In this document: positions 1 through 7,792 of the stretch, piece by piece | Layout: every line of letters starts with the position of its first letter | How positions within the stretch are numbered: position 1 is the first letter of the stretch | Assembly: GCA_026389925.1 (NCBI GenBank) | Contig: JAPLGX010000171.1 | Location: 1-37,551 of the forward strand | DNA length: 37,551 nucleotides | Origin: Chloroflexota bacterium | GTDB taxonomy: Bacteria > Chloroflexota > Anaerolineae > Anaerolineales > RBG-16-64-43 | Direction: 5' to 3' | Made by a program: the position numbers and the translations under genes | Notes under the pieces: model-generated | Told to the model about the DNA's origin: nothing | Seen by the model: the letters and a program-made list of their open reading frames with translations, nothing else | Database searches by the model: none

Positions 1-80
1 CATGTCAATCACCCGTCTCCACAAGATCTTGGCCCTGCATATGCAGGGCCAAGATCTTGTGGAGACGGGTGATTGACATG
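1..80. repeat. Perfect 80-bp palindrome at the window edge
   Basis: Bases 1-40 are the exact reverse complement of bases 41-80, with no loop and no mismatch. The symmetry centre lies between bases 40 and 41 (GCAT|ATGC). A 40-bp stem without a loop is not a normal terminator. Because it begins exactly at base 1, a fold-back assembly or amplification artefact at a contig end is the simplest reading. A genuine large palindrome cannot be excluded from the sequence alone. Confidence 0.95.
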
Positions 81-155
81 GGATACGGCGGATTGTAGAG
101 TCGGCGCACAGGCCAACTGGCGTCGGGCGCAGCGCCTCAGCCTCAAGGAGACACA

Positions 156-749
156 GTGACCGTTGCACGCAAACAAACAGGAACGGTGACCTTTCGCCCG
201 GTCACTCCTTCGCGCTGGAAAGACTTGGAAACCCTGTTCGGCGAGCGCGGCGCCTGCGGCGGGTGCTGGTGCATGTGGTGGCGCATGCCGCGGTCGGAAT
301 TCGATGCCAAGCGAGGGGCGGGCACCAAGCGTGCGCTCAAGGCGCTGGTGACCCGCGGCAAAGTCCCGGGCCTGCTCGCCTATGTCGATGGCGTCCCGGC
401 CGCATGGTGCTGCATCGCGCCGCGCCGGCATTTTCCGGCGCTCGATCGATCGCGAATCCTCGCACCCCTGGACGACGCCGTGGTGTGGTCGGTTGTGTGT
501 TTCTTCGTGGCTCGGCCGTTTCGCCGACAGGGCCTGACCGCCAAGGTGCTGGCTGCTGCCGTGGACTACGCTCACCGGCGCGGCGCGCGCGTGGTTGAGG
601 GCTACCCCACCGATCCTCGCGGCAAACCATCGCCCGACCCGTTCGTCTTCACCGGATTGCTCTCTGCATTCGAGCGTGCGGGGTTTGTGGAGGTCGCGCG
701 CCGCTCACCCACCCGGCCGATCATGCGGCACGTTGCCAAGGGCAACTGA
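156..749 (+). CDS. GNAT-family N-acetyltransferase
   Basis: A 197-residue protein predicted to transfer an acetyl group from acetyl-CoA to an unidentified acceptor in the cytoplasm. The second half has the GNAT core: a beta strand (VVWSVVCFFVARPF) followed by the acetyl-CoA pyrophosphate loop RRQGLT and the helix AKVLAAAVDYA, at roughly residues 108-145. The N-terminal part has a Cys/Trp-rich motif, GACGGCWCMWWR (about residues 32-43), seen in one GNAT subgroup of unknown substrate. The start is GTG at 156, chosen because AAGGAG lies seven bases upstream. The gene stands alone. Its next plus-strand neighbour is more than 2 kb away, and the following gene is convergent. The family call is firm; the substrate is unknown. 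Confidence 0.85.
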   Translation: MTVARKQTGTVTFRPVTPSRWKDLETLFGERGACGGCWCMWWRMPRSEFDAKRGAGTKRALKALVTRGKVPGLLAYVDGVPAAWCCIAPRRHFPALDRSRILAPLDDAVVWSVVCFFVARPFRRQGLTAKVLAAAVDYAHRRGARVVEGYPTDPRGKPSPDPFVFTGLLSAFERAGFVEVARRSPTRPIMRHVAKGN

Positions 750-776
750 TCCTATACAGCCAAGAGCGCAGCACTC

Positions 777-883
777 TCACCACGGAGAACACAGAGTCCA
801 CAGAGACATGTGTGGCATGGTCTAGAGCCATGACGTGCTGGAGGCTGTGATGGTCTCCATGGTCTCGTCGTCCTTTGTGGTGA
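777..883. repeat. Imperfect inverted repeat, CACCAC..GAG type
   Basis: The left arm (about 777-810) begins TCACCACGGAGAACACAGAG. The right arm (about 849-883), read on the minus strand, begins TCACCACAAAGGACGACGAG. By eye about 20 of 31 aligned positions agree, starting with an identical TCACCAC. The arms are purine-rich, with a three-base rhythm. The pair could fold into a long imperfect hairpin or be the remains of a dispersed intergenic repeat. Confidence 0.5.
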
Positions 884-977
884 AATCGAAGACCAGACCG
901 AGAGAAGCCGCGCGCGGTTCACGCGCATGCCTTTTCCGTTCCCGCGCCGGGCCGGCTCGCGGTGAACACCAACCAGC

Positions 978-1045
978 TGCAGCATCTTGTGCTGCATGGG
1001 AGGGGCGGGCACGGCCGCCAAACGACTGCTGCGCCCGCCTCTCCC
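978..1045. terminator. Tandem hairpins downstream of the DUF4173-like gene
   Basis: Arms 998-1010 (GGGAGGGGCGGGC) and 1033-1045 pair over 13 bp with one G-U wobble. Immediately beyond, TGCAGCA (978-984) pairs with TGCTGCA (990-996) around a five-base loop. They lie 28 bases past the stop of the minus-strand membrane protein. There is no T-run on either strand, so termination is inferred from position and stability only. Confidence 0.45.
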
Positions 1046-1073
1046 AAGATCAGATCGTTCTGGCCGATCTCGC

Positions 1074-2648
1074 TCAGTCGATGTACGGCGCGTAGCATTC
1101 CCGCTCGCGGCCGTTGACCTCGACGTAGCGCAGGCCGTCGCGCTCGTAGGTGCGGTAGGCCGCCAGCGCCTGCGCCTCCGATTGCATCAGCCGCTGCGCT
1201 CGCCATGCCGCGATCGTAAGCGACGGCCAGGGCCGCGTGCGCTCATCGCGTGCGTCGAATGCGGCGCGGCAGGCGAGCACCCCGCCCAGCTCCGCCTGCA
1301 CCTCGCCCGACAGGCTGCGCTGCAAATTCACGAGCGCCGGCACGGAATCATCCGAGAGGCTGGCTAGGTAGCCCGTATCGAGATCTTCGCCGGCCAGCGC
1401 GCGTGCGACGTTCTGGCGAACGATGAACCCATCCACGTTGAGCGCCGCGAGCGAAAGGGCAAAGCCCAAGGCCGCCACAAGAGTCACCAAGGCGAACGCT
1501 CGCAATCGCTGCATGAAATCCAGCGCCAGCAGCGCGGCCAGCCACGCCCCAAGCCAAATGATAAAGACGTGGGTGTACGTGCGCAGGCGCGAGAAGCCAT
1601 AAGCCGTTTCGTAAAGCTGCAGGCGCAAGTAAGCCGAGACCAGGATGACGATGACTAGCAACACCAGCCCGGCGCCGAAGGCCAAGAACAGGCGCTGCTC
1701 ACGCCGCTCGCCGCGCCGCGTGAGGCTGGTCAGGCCAAGGAACAACAGCTGGCTGAGCACCGCCACCGCCACGAGTTCGCCGAAGCCGCGCCGGGCATAT
1801 TCCGAGTAAGTGAATCCCTCGGCGGTGATGTTAGCCTGGCCGCCGAACAAGTAGCGGAACTGAATGGCGACGAAGGCTGCAAAGAGCAAGTCGACGCTGG
1901 CGAGAACAATGCCCGCCTCGGTGAAACCGAGGAAGCGCGGCAGCCACGGCTTGTCGACCCCGATCAACTTGTGCTCGCGGCTTGAGAACAGCGCGTAGAC
2001 GAACACACCGACGAGCAGAAAAGTGCCGACGAGGATATAGGCCAGGCGGAAGATGTACTCGGGCAGGTTCTCGATGCGCAGGAACTTGAGCACCTGTTCC
2101 AGCCGGTTCGAGAACACCGGGTCCGCCGATGCCAAGAGTGCCGCGAACACGGCCAGGATGGGCAACGCGAGCAACAGACCACGTACTACCGCCCAGCCGC
2201 GCGGTGCACCTCGGCGGGGTTCGCCTGCGCTCACCGGCTGCGCCGGGCCTACCTGCCAGAAGCGAATCGGCCCGGCCAGCGTGTTGAGCGCGAGGCGCAC
2301 TGCGCCCACCGCGTAATCGCTGACGCTGAAGCGCCACCAGGTTCCGGCGGTGAAAGAGTAAGCCAGCACGGCCATCAACCCAACGGTGGTGGCCATGCTC
2401 AGGAAGAGAGTCGTCGACTCGGCTCGCAGAAAGGTCAGCGAGGCAAAGACCAGAATCAGCGCGAGGAGCACCAGGTTGATCGGCGCCATGCGCACCCGCT
2501 CGCGCCACGCAAGCAGCAATCCACCGCCCAGACAGAGCAGGGCGAAGATGGCAAATGAAACGCCCGGGGCCTTCTTCCAGAAGAGCAGGTCGAAAGACCA
2601 GGCCACGACCAAAGCGGTGATCCAAAAGCGGTTGGGCGATGTGCTCAT
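1074..2648 (-). CDS. DUF4173-like polytopic membrane protein
   Basis: A 524-residue integral membrane protein with about ten to twelve hydrophobic segments, beginning near residue 8 (FWITALVVAWSFDLLFW). The segment FGGQANITAEGFTYSEYARRG, two thirds of the way along, is characteristic of the DUF4153/DUF4173 group of bacterial membrane proteins, whose biochemical role is not established. A hydrophilic C-terminal region of about 110 residues follows the last membrane segment. The ORF track starts at 2954, but ATG at 2648 is preferred: it has GAGG just upstream and the hydrophobic segment follows at once, whereas the upstream extension is Arg-rich and shadows the intergenic region. The gene is transcribed away from the two-component pair on the other strand. 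No catalytic motif was recognised. Confidence 0.75.
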   Translation of the reverse strand: MSTSPNRFWITALVVAWSFDLLFWKKAPGVSFAIFALLCLGGGLLLAWRERVRMAPINLVLLALILVFASLTFLRAESTTLFLSMATTVGLMAVLAYSFTAGTWWRFSVSDYAVGAVRLALNTLAGPIRFWQVGPAQPVSAGEPRRGAPRGWAVVRGLLLALPILAVFAALLASADPVFSNRLEQVLKFLRIENLPEYIFRLAYILVGTFLLVGVFVYALFSSREHKLIGVDKPWLPRFLGFTEAGIVLASVDLLFAAFVAIQFRYLFGGQANITAEGFTYSEYARRGFGELVAVAVLSQLLFLGLTSLTRRGERREQRLFLAFGAGLVLLVIVILVSAYLRLQLYETAYGFSRLRTYTHVFIIWLGAWLAALLALDFMQRLRAFALVTLVAALGFALSLAALNVDGFIVRQNVARALAGEDLDTGYLASLSDDSVPALVNLQRSLSGEVQAELGGVLACRAAFDARDERTRPWPSLTIAAWRAQRLMQSEAQALAAYRTYERDGLRYVEVNGRERECYAPYID

Positions 2649-2905
2649 CCGAGCCTCCTCGACAAAGGGGTCACCGTGCCGGCAAGCACGGCGGCGCGCC
2701 CGCCCCCGATCCCGGGCGCGCTGGACCATTCTAGGGCAGCCCCAGCGCCCGATCCAGTTCTCGGCCTCCATGGATGGCGCACCCAAGTGCTTGCCGGGGG
2801 CCCTGCCCTGGGGCATCGTGTAAAATCCAAGCATCCCGCGGCATTCGCTGGCGGAATCCACATCCCCCGGCCAGGGTGAGCGCTGCTCGGGCCGACGGAG
2901 GCCGT

Positions 2906-3649
2906 ATGATTCACCTGCTGCTCGTCGAAGACAGCCCCAACCTGCGCGCGGCACTGCGCGAGGGGTTGGAACAAACCGGCGAAGTGCACGTCGTCCACGA
3001 CGGGCCCAGCGGCGAAGAGGCGCTCGAGTATTGCCTGAGCCACGAGCCGCCCTCGGCCGTGCTCATGGATGTGCAGCTGGCCGGCGCAATGAACGGTATC
3101 GAAGCCGCCGTCGCCCTGCGGCGCGAGTTTCCCCGCCTGCCGGTCGTCTTCTATTCCATCCAAGACGACGAAACTTACTATCGCGCCTTCCGCACCGCCG
3201 GCATCCTCAGCCACCATGCCTACGTGCGCAAGTCGAACTACCTCCTGCCGGCCATGATCGTGCCTCTCCTGCGAGATGCGATCGCCGGCCGAAGCTTCAT
3301 CGACCCGGAGATCGAGAGCCGGGTGGAGGAGGTACGCCACAAGGATGCCCACTCGCCGATGGCACTGCTCGAACCGACCGAACAGGTGGTGGCGCGTATG
3401 CTGGCCGAGGGGCTGAGCAACGAGCAGATTGCGGCGCGGTTGGGCTTCCGCGATAAGCGCACCATTAGCCGCATGAACGGGCAGATCTACGCCGCCTGGG
3501 GGCTCAGCCAGACGACGGTCGACGAGAAGGTGGCGCGCACGCGCGCCGCGCTCATTGTGCGCGAGGGGCGGTTGCTCATCTGGGATGAAGACGGCACGCC
3601 CCGCGCGATGGATGCGCAAGGACGCTGGGTGGCGCACAAACCCTCATGA
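2906..3649 (+). CDS. Response regulator, receiver plus LuxR/NarL-like HTH
   Basis: A 247-residue response regulator. Residues 1-120 form a receiver domain with the acidic pair E8/D9, the phospho-acceptor D55 in VLMDVQL, and a conserved Lys in AYVRKSNY. After a linker, residues of about 155-200 resemble a LuxR/NarL-type helix-turn-helix (LEPTEQVVARMLAEGLSNEQ, then IAARLGF). A C-terminal tail of about 45 residues (IVREGRLLIWDEDG...) is not part of a standard NarL protein. The ATG at 2906 was chosen over the ORF-track start because GGAG precedes it and the receiver begins there. Its last four bases overlap the histidine kinase start (ATGA), so the two are very likely co-translated and are cognate partners. 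Target genes are unknown. The neighbouring DUF4173-like gene is a divergent candidate. Confidence 0.88.
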   Translation: MIHLLLVEDSPNLRAALREGLEQTGEVHVVHDGPSGEEALEYCLSHEPPSAVLMDVQLAGAMNGIEAAVALRREFPRLPVVFYSIQDDETYYRAFRTAGILSHHAYVRKSNYLLPAMIVPLLRDAIAGRSFIDPEIESRVEEVRHKDAHSPMALLEPTEQVVARMLAEGLSNEQIAARLGFRDKRTISRMNGQIYAAWGLSQTTVDEKVARTRAALIVREGRLLIWDEDGTPRAMDAQGRWVAHKPS

Positions 3650-5790
3650 GCGGCAACCTGCTCCTCGACGGAGCGATCCTCTCCATCTCGTTCTTCAACA
3701 CCATCGCGCTTCTTTGGCTGGCGCTCACCGTGCTGCTCAACGCGCAGCGCCGCCCGTGGGGCGTGTGGCTGATCGGCCTAGGCCTGGCGGCCGGCGCGTT
3801 CTTCTTCGTCAGCCATGGGGTCATCGCCAGCCGCGGGCTGGAGGGCGATCTCGCCGCGCGCGATACGTGGTGGCACCTGGGCTGGGCACCGGTGACCGTC
3901 GCGCCCCTGTCGTGGTACATCGCCATGCTGTGGTACTCCGGCTTCTGGGAGAAGCCCGCCGCAGAGGGTCTGGCCGCCTGGCGCGGGTTGCGCCGCTGGC
4001 ACAGCCTCGGCCTGGTGCTGGCCGGCGCCGGCTGCGCCCTCGTCCTGGTACTGCTCGTGCGCTCAAACCCGCTGCCCAACTACGCTGGTCTGAGCGAACT
4101 GCGTCTCTTGCCCGCTCTCTCGCTGGCCGGCGTGCCGCTCTTGGTGTGGACCTACGCCGGCTACATGGCGGCCTGCATTCTGCTCGCCCTCGATGCGCTG
4201 CGCCGACCGGGCCCCACCCGGCGCGTGATGGGCCAGCAGGCGCGCCACCGCGCCCGCCCGTGGTTGGTGGCCACCTCGCTCACTCTGCTCTCGGTCAGCT
4301 TGCTGGTCACCTGGGCCATGCTCGTCATCGTGCGCCACGTCGAAACACCCGGCGGCCCGCCCCAGGCGCTCGCCCTGCTCGTCGCTCGCTTCGACCTGGG
4401 CATTGCCTTTCTCCTCGGTTATGCCGTGACGCTGCTTGGCCAGGCCATCACCTCCTACGAAGTGTTCACCGGCAAAGCCCTGCCGCGCAACGTCATGCGC
4501 CGTCAGTGGTATCTCTTATTGGTGATGGGTGCCGTGTTTGCGCTCACGTTGGGTTTTGCCGTCGCCTTACGGTTGCCTTCCATCTACACTGCTTTGGCCG
4601 GGGGCGCGCTCGCGGTGGGTTTGTATGCGCTGCTCACCTGGCGCACCTTCGTCGAGCGCGAGGCGCTCATCCACCGCCTGCGGCCGTTCCTCTCCAGCCC
4701 ACGCGTCATCGAGCGCCTGCTGCATGAGGGCGCCGCCGGCTCGGCGCAGCGCGAACTGGCCGAACCGTTCCGCGCGTTGTGTCAGGAAGTGCTCGACACG
4801 CGGCAGGCCTATCTCTTCGCCGCCGGGCCGCTGGCAAGCTTCGCCGGCGAGATGTTCATCTTTCCGCCGGCCGCGACGGCCTTGCCCGCCAGCACGACGC
4901 GCGAACTTGAAGCGCAGGCGGCTGGCCTGGGGTCGAGCGCGTTGTACCTGCCGCTCGATCCGCTGCGCGCCGCCGGTTGCGAGTGGGCCATCCCCTTGTG
5001 GAGCGAGGGCAATCTGGCCGGGCTGCTGGTGCTCGGGGCGAGGACGAATGGCGCACCCTACACGCAGGAGGAATTCGAGGCGGCGCGCGCGGCGGCCGAG
5101 CGCCTGCTCGACACCCGTGCCACGGCGACGATGGCTGAGCGCCTGATGGCGTTGCAGCGCGAACGCCTCGCGGAAGTGCAGGTGATCGATCAGCGCACGC
5201 GCCAGGCCCTGCACGACGATGTCTTGCCGGAGCTGCACACCGCCATCCTGCGCCTGAGCGCACCCGCGGCCGCCTCGCCGGCCGCGGCCGAGGTGGTGCA
5301 GCTTCTGGGTGAAGCCCACCGCCGCCTGTCGCAAGTCATCCGTGAGATTCCCGTGTCGAGCATGGTGGAAGTGCGCCGCCTTGGGCTGTTCGGCGCGCTG
5401 CGCAGAGCGGCCGAGATCGAACTGGGCGATTCCTTCGCCGGGCTTGAATGGGCCATTAGCGCCGAGGCCGAAGCGCGCAGCCGCGAGCTGGCGCCGGTGG
5501 TGATCGAGGTGCTCTTCCTGGCAGCGCGCGAGGCCATGCGCAACGCGGCCCATCACGGGCGCGGCCGCGATGCCGCGCGCCCGCTCACCCTGCGTATGAC
5601 CGCCGAAGCAGGGCAGGGCCTGAGCCTGAGCATTGCCGATGACGGCGTGGGGCTGGAGGTCGCGGCCTACCCCCCTGAAGCGGGTCATGGGTTGGCGCTG
5701 CACTCGACCCTCCTGGCCATCGTCGGGGGAACGCTCGAAGTTGACTCCTCCGTAGCCGGCACATCCGTGCGGTTGCATATTCCCCGCTGA
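3646..5790 (+). CDS. Membrane sensor histidine kinase (HisKA_3 / NarX-like)
   Basis: A 714-residue sensor kinase. Residues 1 to about 350 carry roughly nine hydrophobic segments, forming a large membrane sensor without an obvious extracellular domain. Residues of about 370-500 look like a GAF-type module. The dimerisation and phosphorylation helix contains ALHDDVLPELH, with the likely phospho-acceptor His at residue 523, typical of the HisKA_3 family that pairs with NarL-type regulators. The ATPase domain follows: the N box is REAMRNAAHHG (Asn about 633), the G1 box is IADDGVGLE and the G2 region is GHGLALHS. All key residues are present. The start overlaps the regulator stop by four bases. 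The signal is unknown; a membrane-embedded 7TM-like sensor could detect a lipid, a small molecule or membrane state. Family assignment is secure. Confidence 0.9.
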   Translation: MSGNLLLDGAILSISFFNTIALLWLALTVLLNAQRRPWGVWLIGLGLAAGAFFFVSHGVIASRGLEGDLAARDTWWHLGWAPVTVAPLSWYIAMLWYSGFWEKPAAEGLAAWRGLRRWHSLGLVLAGAGCALVLVLLVRSNPLPNYAGLSELRLLPALSLAGVPLLVWTYAGYMAACILLALDALRRPGPTRRVMGQQARHRARPWLVATSLTLLSVSLLVTWAMLVIVRHVETPGGPPQALALLVARFDLGIAFLLGYAVTLLGQAITSYEVFTGKALPRNVMRRQWYLLLVMGAVFALTLGFAVALRLPSIYTALAGGALAVGLYALLTWRTFVEREALIHRLRPFLSSPRVIERLLHEGAAGSAQRELAEPFRALCQEVLDTRQAYLFAAGPLASFAGEMFIFPPAATALPASTTRELEAQAAGLGSSALYLPLDPLRAAGCEWAIPLWSEGNLAGLLVLGARTNGAPYTQEEFEAARAAAERLLDTRATATMAERLMALQRERLAEVQVIDQRTRQALHDDVLPELHTAILRLSAPAAASPAAAEVVQLLGEAHRRLSQVIREIPVSSMVEVRRLGLFGALRRAAEIELGDSFAGLEWAISAEAEARSRELAPVVIEVLFLAAREAMRNAAHHGRGRDAARPLTLRMTAEAGQGLSLSIADDGVGLEVAAYPPEAGHGLALHSTLLAIVGGTLEVDSSVAGTSVRLHIPR

Positions 5791-5855
5791 AGCGCGGCTC
5801 GCCCGCTTGGCGTCACGCTTTTCACTGCGCCAGCGATAGCTCCCGCGAAGCGCAC

Positions 5856-5870
5856 TGCTATAATCACAGC
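5856..5870 (+). promoter_or_regulatory. Extended -10 promoter for a leaderless transcript
   Basis: TGC-TATAAT (5856-5864) is a perfect -10 hexamer with the TGn extension. It is followed by exactly six bases and the ATG at 5871. Transcription would begin at or within a base or two of the start codon, leaving no room for a ribosome binding site, and none is seen. No convincing -35 is present, as is usual for extended -10 promoters. It would drive the selA operon. Confidence 0.7.
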
Positions 5871-6416
5871 ATGAGCCAGCCCACGCCTTCCACCTCACCC
5901 GGCGGCACGCCGGCTTATCGCGAACTGCTGACAACCTCCGTGTTGATGGGCCTGGGGGGCTGGGCGCTCATCGCCGCGCTCGTCTTTCTCGTCACGCCCA
6001 CCCTCGGCCCGCGCTGGGCTTTCCTCTTCGCGCTCTTCATCGCCCTGGTGGGCACCTCCCTTCCGCTGCTGTGGTACCTCAACCGCCGTTTCTCGCCCGA
6101 TCCGTTCCCGAGCCCGGGCGTGCTATGGCGCGAGGCCGTGGAAGTCGGCGTATGGGGGCTGTTCCTTGTTTGGCTGCGCGTCGGGCGCTTGCTCACACCC
6201 TTTGCCGCATGGACATTGACCGGCGTCTTCTTCGCCGTGGAGCTCCTGCTGCGCCTGTATGAGCGCAGCCGCTGGGCGCCATCGGCCTCCATGAGTCCGC
6301 CCGCCGCCCCGGTGGAGACAACGTCCTCGGCCGAGGCGGCCGCGCCGCCGACGGCATCGGTAGTAACGCCTCCTTTCGTCGACGATGAGTTGGATTCGGA
6401 CGATTCGCCCGCATGA
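5871..6416 (+). CDS. Small hypothetical membrane protein upstream of selA
   Basis: A 181-residue protein of unknown function. It has about four hydrophobic segments between residues 20 and 130 (for example LLTTSVLMGLGGWALIAALV and WAFLFALFIALVGTSLPLLW). The hydrophilic C-terminal tail of about 45 residues is rich in Ala, Pro, Thr and Ser and ends acidic (DDELDSDDSPA). No known domain was recognised. It is the first gene of the operon: ATG lies six bases after a TATAAT, and its last four bases overlap the selA start. Tight coupling to selA suggests co-expression but does not show a role in selenium metabolism. Confidence 0.75.
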   Translation: MSQPTPSTSPGGTPAYRELLTTSVLMGLGGWALIAALVFLVTPTLGPRWAFLFALFIALVGTSLPLLWYLNRRFSPDPFPSPGVLWREAVEVGVWGLFLVWLRVGRLLTPFAAWTLTGVFFAVELLLRLYERSRWAPSASMSPPAAPVETTSSAEAAAPPTASVVTPPFVDDELDSDDSPA

Positions 6417-7792
6417 GCCTGCGCGAGCTGCCCTCGGTTGATGTACTTCTGCAGCAGCCCCGCACGCGCCGCCTGACCGAGGCTTACGGCCGCGATCTCA
6501 CCCTGGATGCGTTGCGCAGCGCGCTGCAAGGCGCGCGCGATGCCGTGCGCGCCGGGCAGTCCGTGCCATCGGCCGAGGTGCTCCTCGAAAGCGCGCAACG
6601 CAGCCTGGCCGAGTGGACCTCTCCCAGCCTGGTGCCGGTGATCAATGCCACCGGCGTGATCCTGCACACCAACCTCGGCCGTGCGCCGCTCAGCGCCTCC
6701 GCTCTGCATGCCATGCAGCAGGTGGCGCAGGGCTACGCCACCCTCGAATACGACCTGCCCTCCGGCCAGCGCGGCGCGCGTACGACGCACGCCGAACGCT
6801 TGCTCACCCGCCTTACCGGCGCCGAAGCCGCACTGGTCGTCAACAACAACGCTGGCGCCGTGCTGCTCGCGCTCACTGCGCTCGCCAAGGGGCGCGAGGT
6901 GATCATTGCCCGCTCGCAGTTGGTCGAGATTGGCGGGGGGTTCCGCATCCCGGATGTCATGCGCCAATCGGGCGCGCGCCTGGTCGAGGTCGGCACGAGC
7001 AATCGCACGCACCCGGCCGACTTCAAAGAAGCACTCGGCGCGCGCACAGCAATGCTGCTACGCGCCCACCATTCGAATTTCCGCCTGGTCGGGTTCACAA
7101 GTGAGCCGACACTGGCCGAGATGGCGGACATTGCCGCGGCGCACCAAGTGCCACTGGTGGACGACCTGGGCTCGGGCGCGTTGCTCGATACCGCGGCCTT
7201 TGGATTGGCCCACGAACCCATGGTCCAGGAATCGCTCGCGGCCGGCGCCACGCTGGTGATGTTCTCAGGCGACAAACTCCTGGGCGGCCCGCAAGCCGGA
7301 ATCCTCGTCGGGCGCGAGGCGCTCATGGCACGCCTGCGCAAGCATCCGCTGGCGCGCGCGCTGCGCGCCGACAAACTGTGCCTGGCGGCGCTCGAAGCCA
7401 CACTTCTCCACTATGCACGCGGTGAGGCCGCTCAGGCGCTTCCCGTATGGCAGATGATTGCCGCTCCGCTCACCGCGCTGCGCATACGCGCCGAGCGCTG
7501 GGCGGCCGAGCTCGGACAGGGCCAGGCGATCGAGAGCCGCTCCACCGTGGGCGGCGGCAGCCTGCCCGAAGAAACGCTGCCCACCTGGGCGCTGGCCCTC
7601 TCGCTGCCCAAGCCGCAGACGGTGCTGGTGCGTCTGCGCCAGGCGAGCCCGCCGATCATCGCCCGCGTGGAGGAGCAGCGTGTGCTGCTCGACCCGCGCA
7701 CCGTTTTGCCGGATCAGGATGAAATGCTCCTGCGCCAGCTGGCTGAGGCGCTGGCGGTCTCCGAGGCCTCACATACAGGGAAGGTGTCATGA
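6413..7792 (+). CDS. selA: L-seryl-tRNA(Sec) selenium transferase
   Basis: A 459-residue PLP enzyme that converts Ser-tRNA(Sec) to Sec-tRNA(Sec) using selenophosphate, in the cytoplasm. The N-terminus (LRELPSVDVLLQQP) matches the SelA-specific N-terminal domain. VINATGVILHTNLGRAPLS and ALVVNNNAGAVLLAL are conserved blocks, and MFSGDKLLGGPQAG carries the PLP lysine at about residue 288. Full length for the family. It overlaps the upstream membrane protein by four bases and the downstream peptidase by four (ATGA). A SelA-like paralogue with another PLP reaction is possible, but the intact N-terminal domain favours true SelA. selB, selD and tRNA-Sec are not seen in this window. Confidence 0.9.
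   Translation: MSLRELPSVDVLLQQPRTRRLTEAYGRDLTLDALRSALQGARDAVRAGQSVPSAEVLLESAQRSLAEWTSPSLVPVINATGVILHTNLGRAPLSASALHAMQQVAQGYATLEYDLPSGQRGARTTHAERLLTRLTGAEAALVVNNNAGAVLLALTALAKGREVIIARSQLVEIGGGFRIPDVMRQSGARLVEVGTSNRTHPADFKEALGARTAMLLRAHHSNFRLVGFTSEPTLAEMADIAAAHQVPLVDDLGSGALLDTAAFGLAHEPMVQESLAAGATLVMFSGDKLLGGPQAGILVGREALMARLRKHPLARALRADKLCLAALEATLLHYARGEAAQALPVWQMIAAPLTALRIRAERWAAELGQGQAIESRSTVGGGSLPEETLPTWALALSLPKPQTVLVRLRQASPPIIARVEEQRVLLDPRTVLPDQDEMLLRQLAEALAVSEASHTGKVS

Larger units (their letters stand above)
750..1073. other. Gene-free stretch between convergent genes
   Basis: No credible coding region lies in these 324 bp. The stretch holds an imperfect long inverted repeat (777-883) and a tandem pair of GC-rich hairpins (978-996 and 998-1045). 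The listed ORFs here have composition typical of random GC-rich reading frames. Confidence 0.6.

Noticed and set aside
2791-2826. Promoter TTGCCG...TAAAAT ahead of the response regulator
   Set aside because: The two hexamers are 24 bases apart, too far for a sigma-70-type promoter, and no better -35 was found for TAAAAT.
2649-2954. N-terminal extension of the DUF4173-like protein as listed in the track
   Set aside because: It is Arg/Gly-rich, without family similarity, and a ribosome site plus the first membrane helix mark ATG 2648.
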